From NCBI RefSeq assembly GCF_003545715.1, contig NZ_QVNU01000001.1:248001-312000 (forward strand): a DNA stretch of 64,000 nucleotides, read 5' to 3'. Made by a program: the position numbers and the translations under genes. Of this stretch, positions 52,136 to 61,319 are shown piece by piece. Each line of letters opens with the position of its first letter. Within the stretch, counting starts at the first letter, position 1. Origin of the DNA: Taibaiella koreensis (GTDB lineage: Bacteria; Bacteroidota; Bacteroidia; Chitinophagales; Chitinophagaceae). Below the pieces are notes generated by a model. That model was not told the DNA's origin and searched no databases. It saw nothing but the letters and a program-made list of their open reading frames with translations.

Positions 52136-55100
52136 ATGTTGCAACGTGTTTCTATTGTATTCCTTATCCTTTGCTGCATCCCTGCCGCATTGTTTGCACA
52201 ATCCCGTACGATGAAACAATCCTATCAGAAAGAATGGAGCAAGGCCGATTCCCTTATGGATAAAGGCCTGCCGGAATCCGCTGTCAAAGTGGTTGATCAG
52301 ATTCTTAAAGATGCCGGAAGCCGCAATGATCATCCCAATGTGATCAAGGCGCAGCTATTTCTGATGAATGCCGGCCTCAACAGGGATGAAAATGCCGAGA
52401 TGGATAATATTAAAAAGGCAGAAGCCTGTCTGGCGGCAGCATCGGGCCCCGAAAAGGCAGTCTGGCAAAGCATTACAGCTTCCCTGTACTGGCGTTATTT
52501 TCAACGCAATCGCTGGCGTTTGTACCAGCGTACCGCACTTGCCGAAACGAAGTCGGACGATATCGCAACCTGGGATGCTCCGGCTTTCTTCAGCAAAGTA
52601 TCGGGTCTGTACCAGGAATCGATAGCGGACAGAACTGCGCTTCAGGGAATCCCTGTCGAAAAATATGCTCCCCTGTTGGTAGAGGGTGTTAACACCCGGA
52701 AACTAAGGCCTACATTATACGACCTCCTTGTTTTTCGTGCCATAGCCTTTTTTGAGAACGATGAAAAAGATGTCATCAACCCGGCCGACCAGTTCCAGAT
52801 CGAAGGCCCCCTGTGGTTTGATGATGCGGCACGGTTCAGTGAAGTAAAGGTAAAAGTGAAAAATGCCAGCTCCCTGCACTTCCAGGCTTTGAAGCTATAC
52901 CAGGAGGCGATCGCCTTTCATCTGAAAGATGCTGCGCCCGATGCCCTTATTGATGCCGACCTGCAACGGCTCCGTTTTGTATATAGCAATGCGGCCGGCC
53001 CTGACAAAGACAGCCTTTACCTGGCGGCCCTGCAGCGCCTGCGTCAACGTTATGACGGTCAGCCGGCTGTTGCGCAGGTAGCCTACCTTATCGCTGTACA
53101 GCAGATGGGACAGCAACCTGCCAGACCTTTTAAAGGGCGGACACAACCTGCTCCAGTGAAGAACAGGAAGCCGGATCGCGATCTGCGGCGCATCAAAGCC
53201 GACCTGGAGCAGATCGTGGCAAAATACCCCGGTACCGAAGGCGCTGTTAATGCCTGGAACCTTATCCGCAGCCTGGATGCATCCAGCCTCACGGTGAATA
53301 TAGAAGATGTGAACCTGCCCTCAGAACCGGTGAAAGCCCTGGTGCAGTACAAAAACAGGAATAAGGTGTACCTGAGTCTGTTTAGGGTACCGAATAATAT
53401 AAAAATACAAAACTACGAGCAGGAAGAGGTGCTTCTGAAGCAGATCGCAGGGCTAAGTCCTGTGAAAAAATGGGAACAGGCGTTGCCCGGATCCGACGAT
53501 ATGGAGGATCATAGCACCGAAGTCAAAATAGAGGCGCTCCCGGCAGGCGCTTACTTGCTGGTTGCCTCTTCCGGGGCAGGCTTGGGCGCCGATATCGTCA
53601 CCGCTACATCCTTCCAGGTCTCGACGCTCAGTTTTGTCCGTAAGGCAGATAAAGGTTATGTGCTGCATCGGAAGACAGGCTATCCGGTTGCCGGCACGGT
53701 TGTCCGCTTCTGGAGCCAGCGATACAACAACAAGGCGAACCGGTACGAGTCGCGTGCGCAGGGTTCGGCCACAGCCGCCGCCGATGGAAGCGTAACGCTA
53801 CCCGTTGGCAATGGTGACTATGAAAATACAATACAGGCCTTTACCCTGGTGAAGGAAAAAGATTCGCTGCAGCTGGGCGGTTATCTTGATGGCCGGAAGC
53901 CAGACGACTATAACAGGAGCCCGGATGCCAAAAGGTCCTTTTTCTTTACCGACCGGTCGATCTATCGCCCGGGGCAAACGATCTATTTCAAAGGTATTGT
54001 GCTGAACGTTAGCGCTGGTGGCCGCAAGACGGATGTGGCCGGCAAGGTCAGCAGAAAAGTCACCTTGTACGATGCCAATGGCCAGGCAGTACAATCGCTG
54101 GATCTGGTCAGCAACGAGTTCGGATCGGTTGCCGGCAAGTTTACCGCACCGGAAGGCGGCCTCGCCGGCGAGATGCGCCTGGGCGACGGCGATGGCAGCG
54201 TTTCTTTCTCTGTGGAGGAGTACAAACGTCCTAAGTTTTATGTCGATTTCGACACGCTCAAAGGAAATTACGCACTCAATCAGCAAGTTCAGGTGAAGGG
54301 TTATGCCAGGGCTTATGCCGGCAACAATATTGATGGTGCGACCGTAAAATACCGTGTGATGCGGGAAGCCCGCTTTCCCTATTATTGGTGCTTCTACCTC
54401 TGGGGGCGGCCCTCATCGCCTGAAATGGAGATTGCCAATGGCACAGCAACTACCAACGCCGATGGCGCCTTCGAATTATCGTTTACTACTATCCCGGATA
54501 AAATGGTCGATCCGCAATCGCTCCCGGTATTCACCTATAAAGTGTATGCCGATGTGACCGATGTGAATGGAGAGACGAGAAGTGGTAACACAGGCGTCAG
54601 CGCGGGATACCGTTCCCTGCAGTTAAGTGCAGTCTTAGGAGAAGAGAGTCGCCCGTCCGATCTGAAGAAAATAAAAGTGCGCACGGAGAATCTGAACGGC
54701 ATATTTGTGCCGGCAACCGTGAAGTTGTCTGTGGCGCAGCTGAAATTTTCGGGCTTTTTCCGTAAACGCCTGTGGGCGTTGCCTGATCAGTTTGTGATGA
54801 CTGAAACGGAATTCAGAGCTGCTTTTCCACAAGACGAATACAAAGAAGAGAGTAATTATCTTAATTGGGAAAAAGGTAAGGTATTGCATGAGCAAACCTT
54901 TACCAGCACAGGACAGGGCGATGTGACCCTGCCGGAAGAGACCTGGTACCAGAACGGCTGGTATGTGATCGAGCTCAGCACGAAAGATGCGCAAGGCAAC
55001 GAGATCGTAGAAAAGAAATATACGCATGTATGGGCGCCCGGCAAAAAAGAGCCGGTGCAGCAGGCGTTGATTACTTATACCGCTAAAGATAGCTATCAGC

Positions 55101-58100
55101 CTGGCGACGAGCTGGAACTATGGCACGGTACCGCAGTTGATAATCCTTACCTCCTGGTGATCGGTGCGCGTGCGGGCGCAACGCTCAGCGTGGATGCAGC
55201 AAAAAATCCCTGGAAACTGAAGCTGACAGAAGCCGATCGTGGCGGCCTGGCCCTGGCCTGGATCTATGTATACAACAACCGCGTGTATACCGCCGAAGAA
55301 ACGATCGGCATTCCCTGGAGCAATAAAGAGCTGCAGCTGGAATGGGCTACCCACCGGGACAAGCTGCTGCCGGGCGCTGCCGAAGAATGGTCGCTTACGG
55401 TAAAAGGGCCGGGCAAAGAAAAGGTGGCGGCGGAAATGGTCGCCGGCCTGTACGATGCATCGCTGGACGCTTTCCGGCCGCATGGCTGGGAGCGGGGTGG
55501 CATTTTTCCTTATGCGTACCTGGCCGATAGCTGGGAAAGCCAGTACGGTTTCGGAATAGAAGGCTCCCGCCAGCTGCGGTACCTGAGCGATGATACCTAC
55601 CGCTCTTATGAAAAAAGGTATGATGAGATATTTGGCGATGCTATACGGACTGCTGGTTATGGTAGTGTCTATGCCTATCAAAGCAGGGCATTGAGCCGGA
55701 ACCTGACGCTGGAAGATGCAGCGGCGCCGGCTGCGCCTGTTGCCGAAATGGTAGCCGGAGCGGCAGACGAACGCAAAGCAAAAGAAGCGCCCCGCAGGGA
55801 AAAAGAAGAAAGCGCTAGTGCCGATTCTATAGCACCAAAAGCACCTAAGGGACCTGCTGATGCTCCGGTACCTGTTCGTAAAAACCTGCAGGAGACAGCC
55901 TTCTTTTTCCCGCAGCTGGCCACAGATGCGGAAGGCAATGTAAAGATCAAGTTTACGCTGCCTGAAGCACTCGCCGAATGGAAGCTAATGGCCCTGGCGC
56001 ATACCAAAGAATGGCAGACCGGCTACCTGGAAGGTAAAGTGAAGACCCAGAAAGACCTGATGGTAATGCCCAACTTGCCCCGTTTCCTGCGTCAGAATGA
56101 TGATATCGTTATCAGCACCAAGATCAGTAATCTGAGTGGAGATATGCTGAACGGAGAAGCTCGTCTGGAAATACTGGATGCCGCTACTTTGCAGCCGCTT
56201 GATCTGCCTTTCCGCCTGAAAGAAAGCAAGCAGGCCTTCTCTGCGGCCAAAGGGCAAAGTACAACGGCTAACTGGACGGTACATATACCCGAGAGCCGCT
56301 ACACACCCGTGGTGCTGCGCATTACGGCCAAAGCCGGCAATTTCACCGATGGTGAGGAGAACACACTGCCGGTCATTACCAACCGCACGCTGGTTACCGA
56401 AACCCTGCCTTTGCCTGTACGGGGCAACCAGGAAAAGACCTTTACCCTCGACAAGCTGCTACACCAGAACAGCAATACGCTGGCCAACCATGCACTAACC
56501 GTTGAATTTACCGGCAATCCCGCCTGGTATGCCGTGCAGGCATTGCCTTATCTGATGGAGTATCCTTATGAATGCGCCGAGCAAACCTTCAACCGCTACT
56601 ATGCCAACGCCCTGGCCGGCCATATCGTTAGCCAGTCGCCTAAAGTCGCGCAGATATTCGATAGCTGGAAAACAACAGATACGGCAGCATTGCTGTCTAA
56701 CCTGCAAAAAAATGAAGAATTGAAATCGGCCCTGCTGGAAGAAACGCCATGGGTGATGGAGGCTAAAGATGAAAATGAGCAGAAGCACCGCATCGCCATG
56801 CTGTTCCAGACGCATCAGCTGGCAAAGGAGCTGAAGCGCAACCTGGCAAAATTAAAGCAGATGCAGCAGGGCGAGGGCGGTTTCCCCTGGTTCAAAGGCA
56901 TGCAAAGCGATCGCTATATTACGCAGTACATCGTTACCGGCCTGGCCAGGCTGAAACACCTGGGGGTAGGTACTGCATCGGGCGACGATGCCGCCACCAT
57001 CACAGCGACAGCCCTGCCGTACCTGGATCGCAAGCTTAAGGAAGACTATGATGCGCTGGTAAAAAGCAAAGCCAAGCTTACAGAGCAGCAGATCGGCTAC
57101 ACACAGGTGCAATACCTGTATATGCGTAGCTTCTACAGCAGCACAAAAATACCGGCTGCATCGCAGAAGGCTTTTGATTACTATCGTAAGCAGGCGGCAC
57201 AATACTGGAGCCGTTTCAATCCTTACCTGAAAGGACAGATCGCCCTGGCTTTATCCCGCTTTGGTGAGCCGCAGGCGGCAGGACAGGTAATGGCTTCTCT
57301 TAAAGAGACCGCGACCAATAAGGAAGAGATGGGCATGTACTGGAGCGCTATGCCGGCGGGTTACTGGTGGTACGAAGCGCCGGTAGAAGGGCAGTCGCTC
57401 CTTATTGAGGCCTTTGCAGAGGTAAGTAAGGACGATGTAGCCGTCGATGCTATGAAGGTATGGCTGCTGAAGCAGAAGCAAACGCAGAACTGGAAGACGA
57501 CCAAGGCCACTGCCGATGCCTGCTATGCCTTGTTGCTGAAAGGCAGCGACTGGCTTACCGCCGAGCCGGTAGTGACCATCAAACTGGGGCAGGAAACCAT
57601 CCGCTCTACAGAGATAAAAACAGAAGCGGGCACCGGCTACTTCAAGAAGCGGTATCCCGGGCTGGATGTAAAGAACGATATGGGCACGATAAAAGTAAAA
57701 GTAGACAACCAGCAAGGCAGCAATACCGGCGTAAGCTGGGGCGCCGTATACTGGCAATATTTTGAAGATCTGGATAAGATCACCGGCGCCGCTACACCCC
57801 TCAGCATCAAAAAGCAATTATTCGTCGAACGGAATACCGACCGCGGCCCCGTGCTGACAGAGATAAAAGAAGGCAATGAGCTACAGGTAGGCGATAAGGT
57901 GAAGGTAAGGATCGAATTGCGTGCCGATCGTGATATGGAGTATGTGCACATGAAAGACATGCGTGCGGCCTGTATGGAACCGGTCAACGTGCTGAGCGGC
58001 TATAAATACCAGGGCGGTCTTGGCTATTACGAAAGCACCAGGGATGTATCCACCAACTTTTTCTTCGACTACCTGCGCAAGGGCACCTATGTGTTCGAAT

Positions 58101-58216
58101 ACCCGGTATTCGTATCGGCTAAAGGCGATTTCAGCAATGGCATCACGACCATCCAATGCATGTATGCACCTGAATTCAGCAGCCATAGCGAGGGGATCAG
58201 GGTGAAGGTGAAATAG
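52136..58216 (+). CDS. Alpha-2-macroglobulin family protein with intact thioester site
   Basis: The 2026-residue protein has a signal peptide (MLQRVSIVFLILCCIPAALFA), an N-terminal helical region of ~400 residues, and MG domains with the MG2 block DRSIYRPGQTIYFKG near residue 605. A flexible Ala/Lys/Glu/Pro-rich stretch (about 1190-1250) resembles a bait region. The A2M core (FFFPQLATDAEGNVKIKFTLPEALAEW) and the thioester-type CAEQ at 1480-1483 follow. Bacterial A2Ms trap proteases in the periplasm or at the surface. No pbpC gene, the usual Proteobacterial partner, is nearby; this is the Bacteroidota form. A terminator follows. Confidence 0.9.
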   Translation: MLQRVSIVFLILCCIPAALFAQSRTMKQSYQKEWSKADSLMDKGLPESAVKVVDQILKDAGSRNDHPNVIKAQLFLMNAGLNRDENAEMDNIKKAEACLAAASGPEKAVWQSITASLYWRYFQRNRWRLYQRTALAETKSDDIATWDAPAFFSKVSGLYQESIADRTALQGIPVEKYAPLLVEGVNTRKLRPTLYDLLVFRAIAFFENDEKDVINPADQFQIEGPLWFDDAARFSEVKVKVKNASSLHFQALKLYQEAIAFHLKDAAPDALIDADLQRLRFVYSNAAGPDKDSLYLAALQRLRQRYDGQPAVAQVAYLIAVQQMGQQPARPFKGRTQPAPVKNRKPDRDLRRIKADLEQIVAKYPGTEGAVNAWNLIRSLDASSLTVNIEDVNLPSEPVKALVQYKNRNKVYLSLFRVPNNIKIQNYEQEEVLLKQIAGLSPVKKWEQALPGSDDMEDHSTEVKIEALPAGAYLLVASSGAGLGADIVTATSFQVSTLSFVRKADKGYVLHRKTGYPVAGTVVRFWSQRYNNKANRYESRAQGSATAAADGSVTLPVGNGDYENTIQAFTLVKEKDSLQLGGYLDGRKPDDYNRSPDAKRSFFFTDRSIYRPGQTIYFKGIVLNVSAGGRKTDVAGKVSRKVTLYDANGQAVQSLDLVSNEFGSVAGKFTAPEGGLAGEMRLGDGDGSVSFSVEEYKRPKFYVDFDTLKGNYALNQQVQVKGYARAYAGNNIDGATVKYRVMREARFPYYWCFYLWGRPSSPEMEIANGTATTNADGAFELSFTTIPDKMVDPQSLPVFTYKVYADVTDVNGETRSGNTGVSAGYRSLQLSAVLGEESRPSDLKKIKVRTENLNGIFVPATVKLSVAQLKFSGFFRKRLWALPDQFVMTETEFRAAFPQDEYKEESNYLNWEKGKVLHEQTFTSTGQGDVTLPEETWYQNGWYVIELSTKDAQGNEIVEKKYTHVWAPGKKEPVQQALITYTAKDSYQPGDELELWHGTAVDNPYLLVIGARAGATLSVDAAKNPWKLKLTEADRGGLALAWIYVYNNRVYTAEETIGIPWSNKELQLEWATHRDKLLPGAAEEWSLTVKGPGKEKVAAEMVAGLYDASLDAFRPHGWERGGIFPYAYLADSWESQYGFGIEGSRQLRYLSDDTYRSYEKRYDEIFGDAIRTAGYGSVYAYQSRALSRNLTLEDAAAPAAPVAEMVAGAADERKAKEAPRREKEESASADSIAPKAPKGPADAPVPVRKNLQETAFFFPQLATDAEGNVKIKFTLPEALAEWKLMALAHTKEWQTGYLEGKVKTQKDLMVMPNLPRFLRQNDDIVISTKISNLSGDMLNGEARLEILDAATLQPLDLPFRLKESKQAFSAAKGQSTTANWTVHIPESRYTPVVLRITAKAGNFTDGEENTLPVITNRTLVTETLPLPVRGNQEKTFTLDKLLHQNSNTLANHALTVEFTGNPAWYAVQALPYLMEYPYECAEQTFNRYYANALAGHIVSQSPKVAQIFDSWKTTDTAALLSNLQKNEELKSALLEETPWVMEAKDENEQKHRIAMLFQTHQLAKELKRNLAKLKQMQQGEGGFPWFKGMQSDRYITQYIVTGLARLKHLGVGTASGDDAATITATALPYLDRKLKEDYDALVKSKAKLTEQQIGYTQVQYLYMRSFYSSTKIPAASQKAFDYYRKQAAQYWSRFNPYLKGQIALALSRFGEPQAAGQVMASLKETATNKEEMGMYWSAMPAGYWWYEAPVEGQSLLIEAFAEVSKDDVAVDAMKVWLLKQKQTQNWKTTKATADACYALLLKGSDWLTAEPVVTIKLGQETIRSTEIKTEAGTGYFKKRYPGLDVKNDMGTIKVKVDNQQGSNTGVSWGAVYWQYFEDLDKITGAATPLSIKKQLFVERNTDRGPVLTEIKEGNELQVGDKVKVRIELRADRDMEYVHMKDMRAACMEPVNVLSGYKYQGGLGYYESTRDVSTNFFFDYLRKGTYVFEYPVFVSAKGDFSNGITTIQCMYAPEFSSHSEGIRVKVK

Positions 58217-58240
58217 CAGCCTGCCTTATGATAAGCTGTT

Positions 58241-58274
58241 TAAGGAGCTGTCCCGGTTGTGGGCAGCTCCTTAT
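58241..58274 (+). terminator. Terminator after the alpha-2-macroglobulin gene
   Basis: Perfect 10-base stem TAAGGAGCTG / CAGCTCCTTA with a 13-base loop, followed by TTGTTAG. Confidence 0.6.
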
Positions 58275-58379
58275 TGTTAGCTAGTATATAATGATTGTCA
58301 ATGCCTTCATTGGTGTTTCTGATTTAAAATTCCTGTTATTTTTAACCCTTGGTTGCCGGTTTGTAAACCTCATTTGCCC

Positions 58380-58387
58380 TATCTTTG
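58380..58387 (+). promoter_or_regulatory. -7 box (TATCTTTG) upstream of the small secreted protein and SulP gene
   Basis: TATCTTTG ends 8 bases before the ATG at 58396. TTG and TTTG strings lie 17-27 bases upstream as weak -33 candidates. The transcript probably continues into the SulP and carbonic anhydrase genes, since no terminator intervenes. Confidence 0.6.
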
Positions 58388-58395
58388 CCTTACTC

Positions 58396-58692
58396 ATGAG
58401 AAAGGCCCTGGCCATATTATTCCTTACTATTTTTACCATTCAGCTTCTCCCCCTGAGAGCGATTGGGAAAATGCTTTGGAATAGTCAGATGACAGAAGAG
58501 GTCCATGAGCATGGCCCATGTGGCAAGAAGATGACGAACGATAACCACGACAAGTTCTGGTATCTCCATTTTATTACCCCTCCTACTGCCGAACAGGAAA
58601 CCCAAACCTGCTTTAAGCATGCGTTCCGCGACGAGACACTGATCAAGTGCCCTCACCTGGAAGTGCCTTTGCAGCCTCCCAATGCAGCATAA
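58396..58692 (+). CDS. Small exported Cys/His-containing protein of unknown function
   Basis: From ATG 58396 the protein has 98 residues. A signal peptide (MRKALAILFLTIFTIQLLPL) precedes a polar part with HEHGPCGKKM, CFKHAF and IKCPHLEVP, a set of His and Cys residues suited to metal binding. No family was recognised. It is the first gene behind the promoter at 58380 and lies 94 bases before SulP, so it may share that message. A metal or redox role is only inferred. Confidence 0.6.
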   Translation: MRKALAILFLTIFTIQLLPLRAIGKMLWNSQMTEEVHEHGPCGKKMTNDNHDKFWYLHFITPPTAEQETQTCFKHAFRDETLIKCPHLEVPLQPPNAA

Positions 58693-58786
58693 ATCTTAGT
58701 TGTTCTCAGTTTCCGGCTCGGCTGTTCATATCGCTGTGCCTGGTAGCTGGTGTGTATCCTATTATTTATTGCTTAACACCCATGTT

Positions 58787-60493
58787 ATGTCAACGGAAAA
58801 ATCTTTTTTCGCGAATGCGAAAAATGACCTGACGGCAGGCCTTATCGTATTCCTTATAGCCCTGCCACTCTGCCTTGGTATTGCCCAGGCATCAAATGCG
58901 CCATTATTTTCAGGTATTGTTGCCGGTGTGATCGGTGGTATCGTGATCGGCTTTTTTAGTAAGTCCAGCCTTAGTGTCAGCGGCCCCGCTGCCGGCCTGG
59001 TAGCGATCGTTATCGGCGCGCTGGCTTCGCTTAGTCCCGTAGTGAATGGTAAACCCGACGCAGCAGCAGGCTTCAGTCTGTTCCTTTGCGCTGTGATGAT
59101 AGCGGGCTTCATTCAGCTGATCCTCGGCTTTGTGCGTGCAGGCAGCATTGCCAATTATTTCCCCACCAGCGTGATCGAAGGCATGCTGGCGGGTATCGGT
59201 CTTACTATTATTTTCAAGCAATTGCCCGACGCTTTTGGTTACGTAAAAGCAGCAGCCCACGATGCGGGTATTGAAGATGGCGAGGCCGGGGTGGCCCTGG
59301 ATCCCATTCGCGGGTTGCTGGACCATATCGAGCCTGGCGCCGTGATCATCGCATTGGTCGGTATCGGGATTCTGATTTTGTGGACGACCAAAGCTATGAG
59401 TCGTTTCAAAATGATACCGGCCGGCCTGCTTGTGGTGATACTCGGTACGTTGCTGAACGAGGTATTCAGGCATGTAGCGCCTGCCCTTTATGTAAGCGGC
59501 GCGCACCTGGTAAGCCTGCCGGTGCCCCAGAGCGCCGGTGACTTTTTCAACCAGTTCCGGATGCCAAATTTCAGCGGTTTTGCCAATCCGCTGGTGTGGC
59601 AGATAGGCGCTACCATCGCGATCGTCGCCTCTATCGAAACCCTGCTGTGTATCGAAGCTACCGATAAGCTGGACCCCATGAAACGTTATACCTCGGGCGA
59701 TGCGGAGCTCAAGGCACAGGGTATCGGCAACCTGCTGAGCGGCTTTATCGGAGGCTTGCCCATAACCTCAGTGATTGTACGGTCTTCGGCCAATATCAAT
59801 GCCGGCGCACGGTCCAAGCTGTCGACCATTACCCATGGCGTGCTGTTGCTGGTTTGTGTAGCGGCCATTCCTATGGTGCTCAACATGATCCCTAAAGCGA
59901 CCCTGGCAGCGATCCTTATCTTTACCGGCTACCGGCTGTGCCGCCCCGCGGTGTTCAAGCACATGTGGCATGCCGGCCTGTCGCAGTTTATACCTTTCGT
60001 GGTGACTGCGGTATGCGTGGCATTGCCCTTCCTGGGCCTGTTGAAAGGGGTAGGCATCGGTATGATCATTAGTATCTTCTACATACTGCGCAACAACCTG
60101 CGTATTCCCTTCTTCTACCATCGTACCGTATATGAATCCGGAGAAGTGGTGCGCCTTGATCTGGCCCAGGAAGTGTCTTTTTTGAACAAAGCCAGTATTA
60201 AGAAAACGCTGGAGAGCATACCCGATAACAGCACCATCATCCTGGATGCATCCGGTACCGAATACATCGATTATGATGTGCTCGAGTTGATCCGGGAATT
60301 CCAGATCACCAAGGCGCCAGACAAGGATATCAAGATGTCGCTGGTTGGCTTTAAGAACAGCTATAAGCTGGCAGGCGAGGAAGATGATGTCCCGCTGCAA
60401 GATGATCGGGAGACGATCTATGGCCAGACGCCGATTAAGCGTACTGCCGGCCGGTACAAGAAATTGCTGAAGCAACTGACCTCTTCTTCCTGA
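58787..60493 (+). CDS. SulP family anion transporter, probably bicarbonate
   Basis: From ATG 58787 the protein has 568 residues. Membrane repeats begin with NDLTAGLIVFLIALPLCLGIA, and SLSVSGPAAGLVAIV and SVIEGMLAGIGLTI are the family blocks. SFLNKASIKKTLE followed by LDASGTEYIDYDVLELI near the C-terminus forms a STAS domain. SulP proteins carry sulfate, dicarboxylate or bicarbonate. The beta-carbonic anhydrase gene 89 bases downstream argues for bicarbonate, as in BicA-type pairs. A longer frame from 58700 has no homology and was not used. Confidence 0.88.
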   Translation: MSTEKSFFANAKNDLTAGLIVFLIALPLCLGIAQASNAPLFSGIVAGVIGGIVIGFFSKSSLSVSGPAAGLVAIVIGALASLSPVVNGKPDAAAGFSLFLCAVMIAGFIQLILGFVRAGSIANYFPTSVIEGMLAGIGLTIIFKQLPDAFGYVKAAAHDAGIEDGEAGVALDPIRGLLDHIEPGAVIIALVGIGILILWTTKAMSRFKMIPAGLLVVILGTLLNEVFRHVAPALYVSGAHLVSLPVPQSAGDFFNQFRMPNFSGFANPLVWQIGATIAIVASIETLLCIEATDKLDPMKRYTSGDAELKAQGIGNLLSGFIGGLPITSVIVRSSANINAGARSKLSTITHGVLLLVCVAAIPMVLNMIPKATLAAILIFTGYRLCRPAVFKHMWHAGLSQFIPFVVTAVCVALPFLGLLKGVGIGMIISIFYILRNNLRIPFFYHRTVYESGEVVRLDLAQEVSFLNKASIKKTLESIPDNSTIILDASGTEYIDYDVLELIREFQITKAPDKDIKMSLVGFKNSYKLAGEEDDVPLQDDRETIYGQTPIKRTAGRYKKLLKQLTSSS

Positions 60494-60582
60494 GATCAGG
60501 GACTGCCGATCCTTTCCAGACATAACTGCGCGGGCTTTCGTGCACGTTAAGCATTACTAAAATTTTTAAAAACAAATATTAC

Positions 60583-61218
60583 ATGGCTATTTATCAGAAT
60601 GATTCCAAAAATATGACACCTGACCTGGCTTTGCAGCTGCTGCAAAGCGGCAACGAACGCTTTATCAACGGTATGAGCGCTAATCGCGACCTGCTGCAAA
60701 AAGTAGCGGAAACAAAGGACGGGCAAAAGCCCTTTGCGGCGATCCTTAGCTGCATGGATTCACGCGCCCCGGCCGAGCTCATCTTTGATCAGGGCATCGG
60801 CGATATATTCAATATCCGCATCGCAGGTAATGTAGTGTCGCCTTATGTGCTCGGCTCCCTGGAATATGCCGTAGCCGTGGCCGGCTCCAAATTGATCATG
60901 GTTATGGGCCATACCGGTTGCGGTGCCGTGGCCGGGGCTTGCGATGATGTCAAGCTGGGCAATCTTTCTGGTCTGCTGGATGAGGTAAAGGCTTGTCTGC
61001 CGCTGGAGACAACAGAATCGGAAGACCGTAGCAGCAGGAACAAACCCTTTGTGAATAAGGTCGCGCTATTGAATGTGCACCATTCCGTGCAGCAAATACT
61101 GACACAAAGCGAGATCATCAGGGAGCATGTTGAAAGCGGCAAGATACGTATCGTGCCCGCGATGTATGACATTGCTACCGGTACAGTTGCGTTCCATCAT
61201 GAAATGGTGCCGGCTTAA
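60583..61218 (+). CDS. Beta-class carbonic anhydrase
   Basis: The 211-residue enzyme interconverts CO2 and bicarbonate. Zinc ligands are Cys57 (SCMDSRAP), His110 and Cys113 (MGHTGCGA), with Asp59 and Arg61 as the gatekeeping pair. This is the active-site pattern of the beta class. It is the gene after SulP on the same strand, with a terminator behind, so the two likely form a CO2/bicarbonate supply unit. Confidence 0.93.
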   Translation: MAIYQNDSKNMTPDLALQLLQSGNERFINGMSANRDLLQKVAETKDGQKPFAAILSCMDSRAPAELIFDQGIGDIFNIRIAGNVVSPYVLGSLEYAVAVAGSKLIMVMGHTGCGAVAGACDDVKLGNLSGLLDEVKACLPLETTESEDRSSRNKPFVNKVALLNVHHSVQQILTQSEIIREHVESGKIRIVPAMYDIATGTVAFHHEMVPA

Positions 61219-61242
61219 GCATTGCCATGCCGGGAATAATTA

Positions 61243-61274
61243 CAGGGAGCGGTCCGGCGGACCGCTCCCTGTTC
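61243..61274 (+). terminator. Terminator after the carbonic anhydrase gene
   Basis: 13-base perfect stem CAGGGAGCGGTCC / GGACCGCTCCCTG with a 3-base loop, followed by TTCATTTG. Confidence 0.75.
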
Positions 61275-61319
61275 ATTTGTGGTCACCGCCTTCCTTGCTC
61301 ATCCTGGGCAGTAGCCTAT

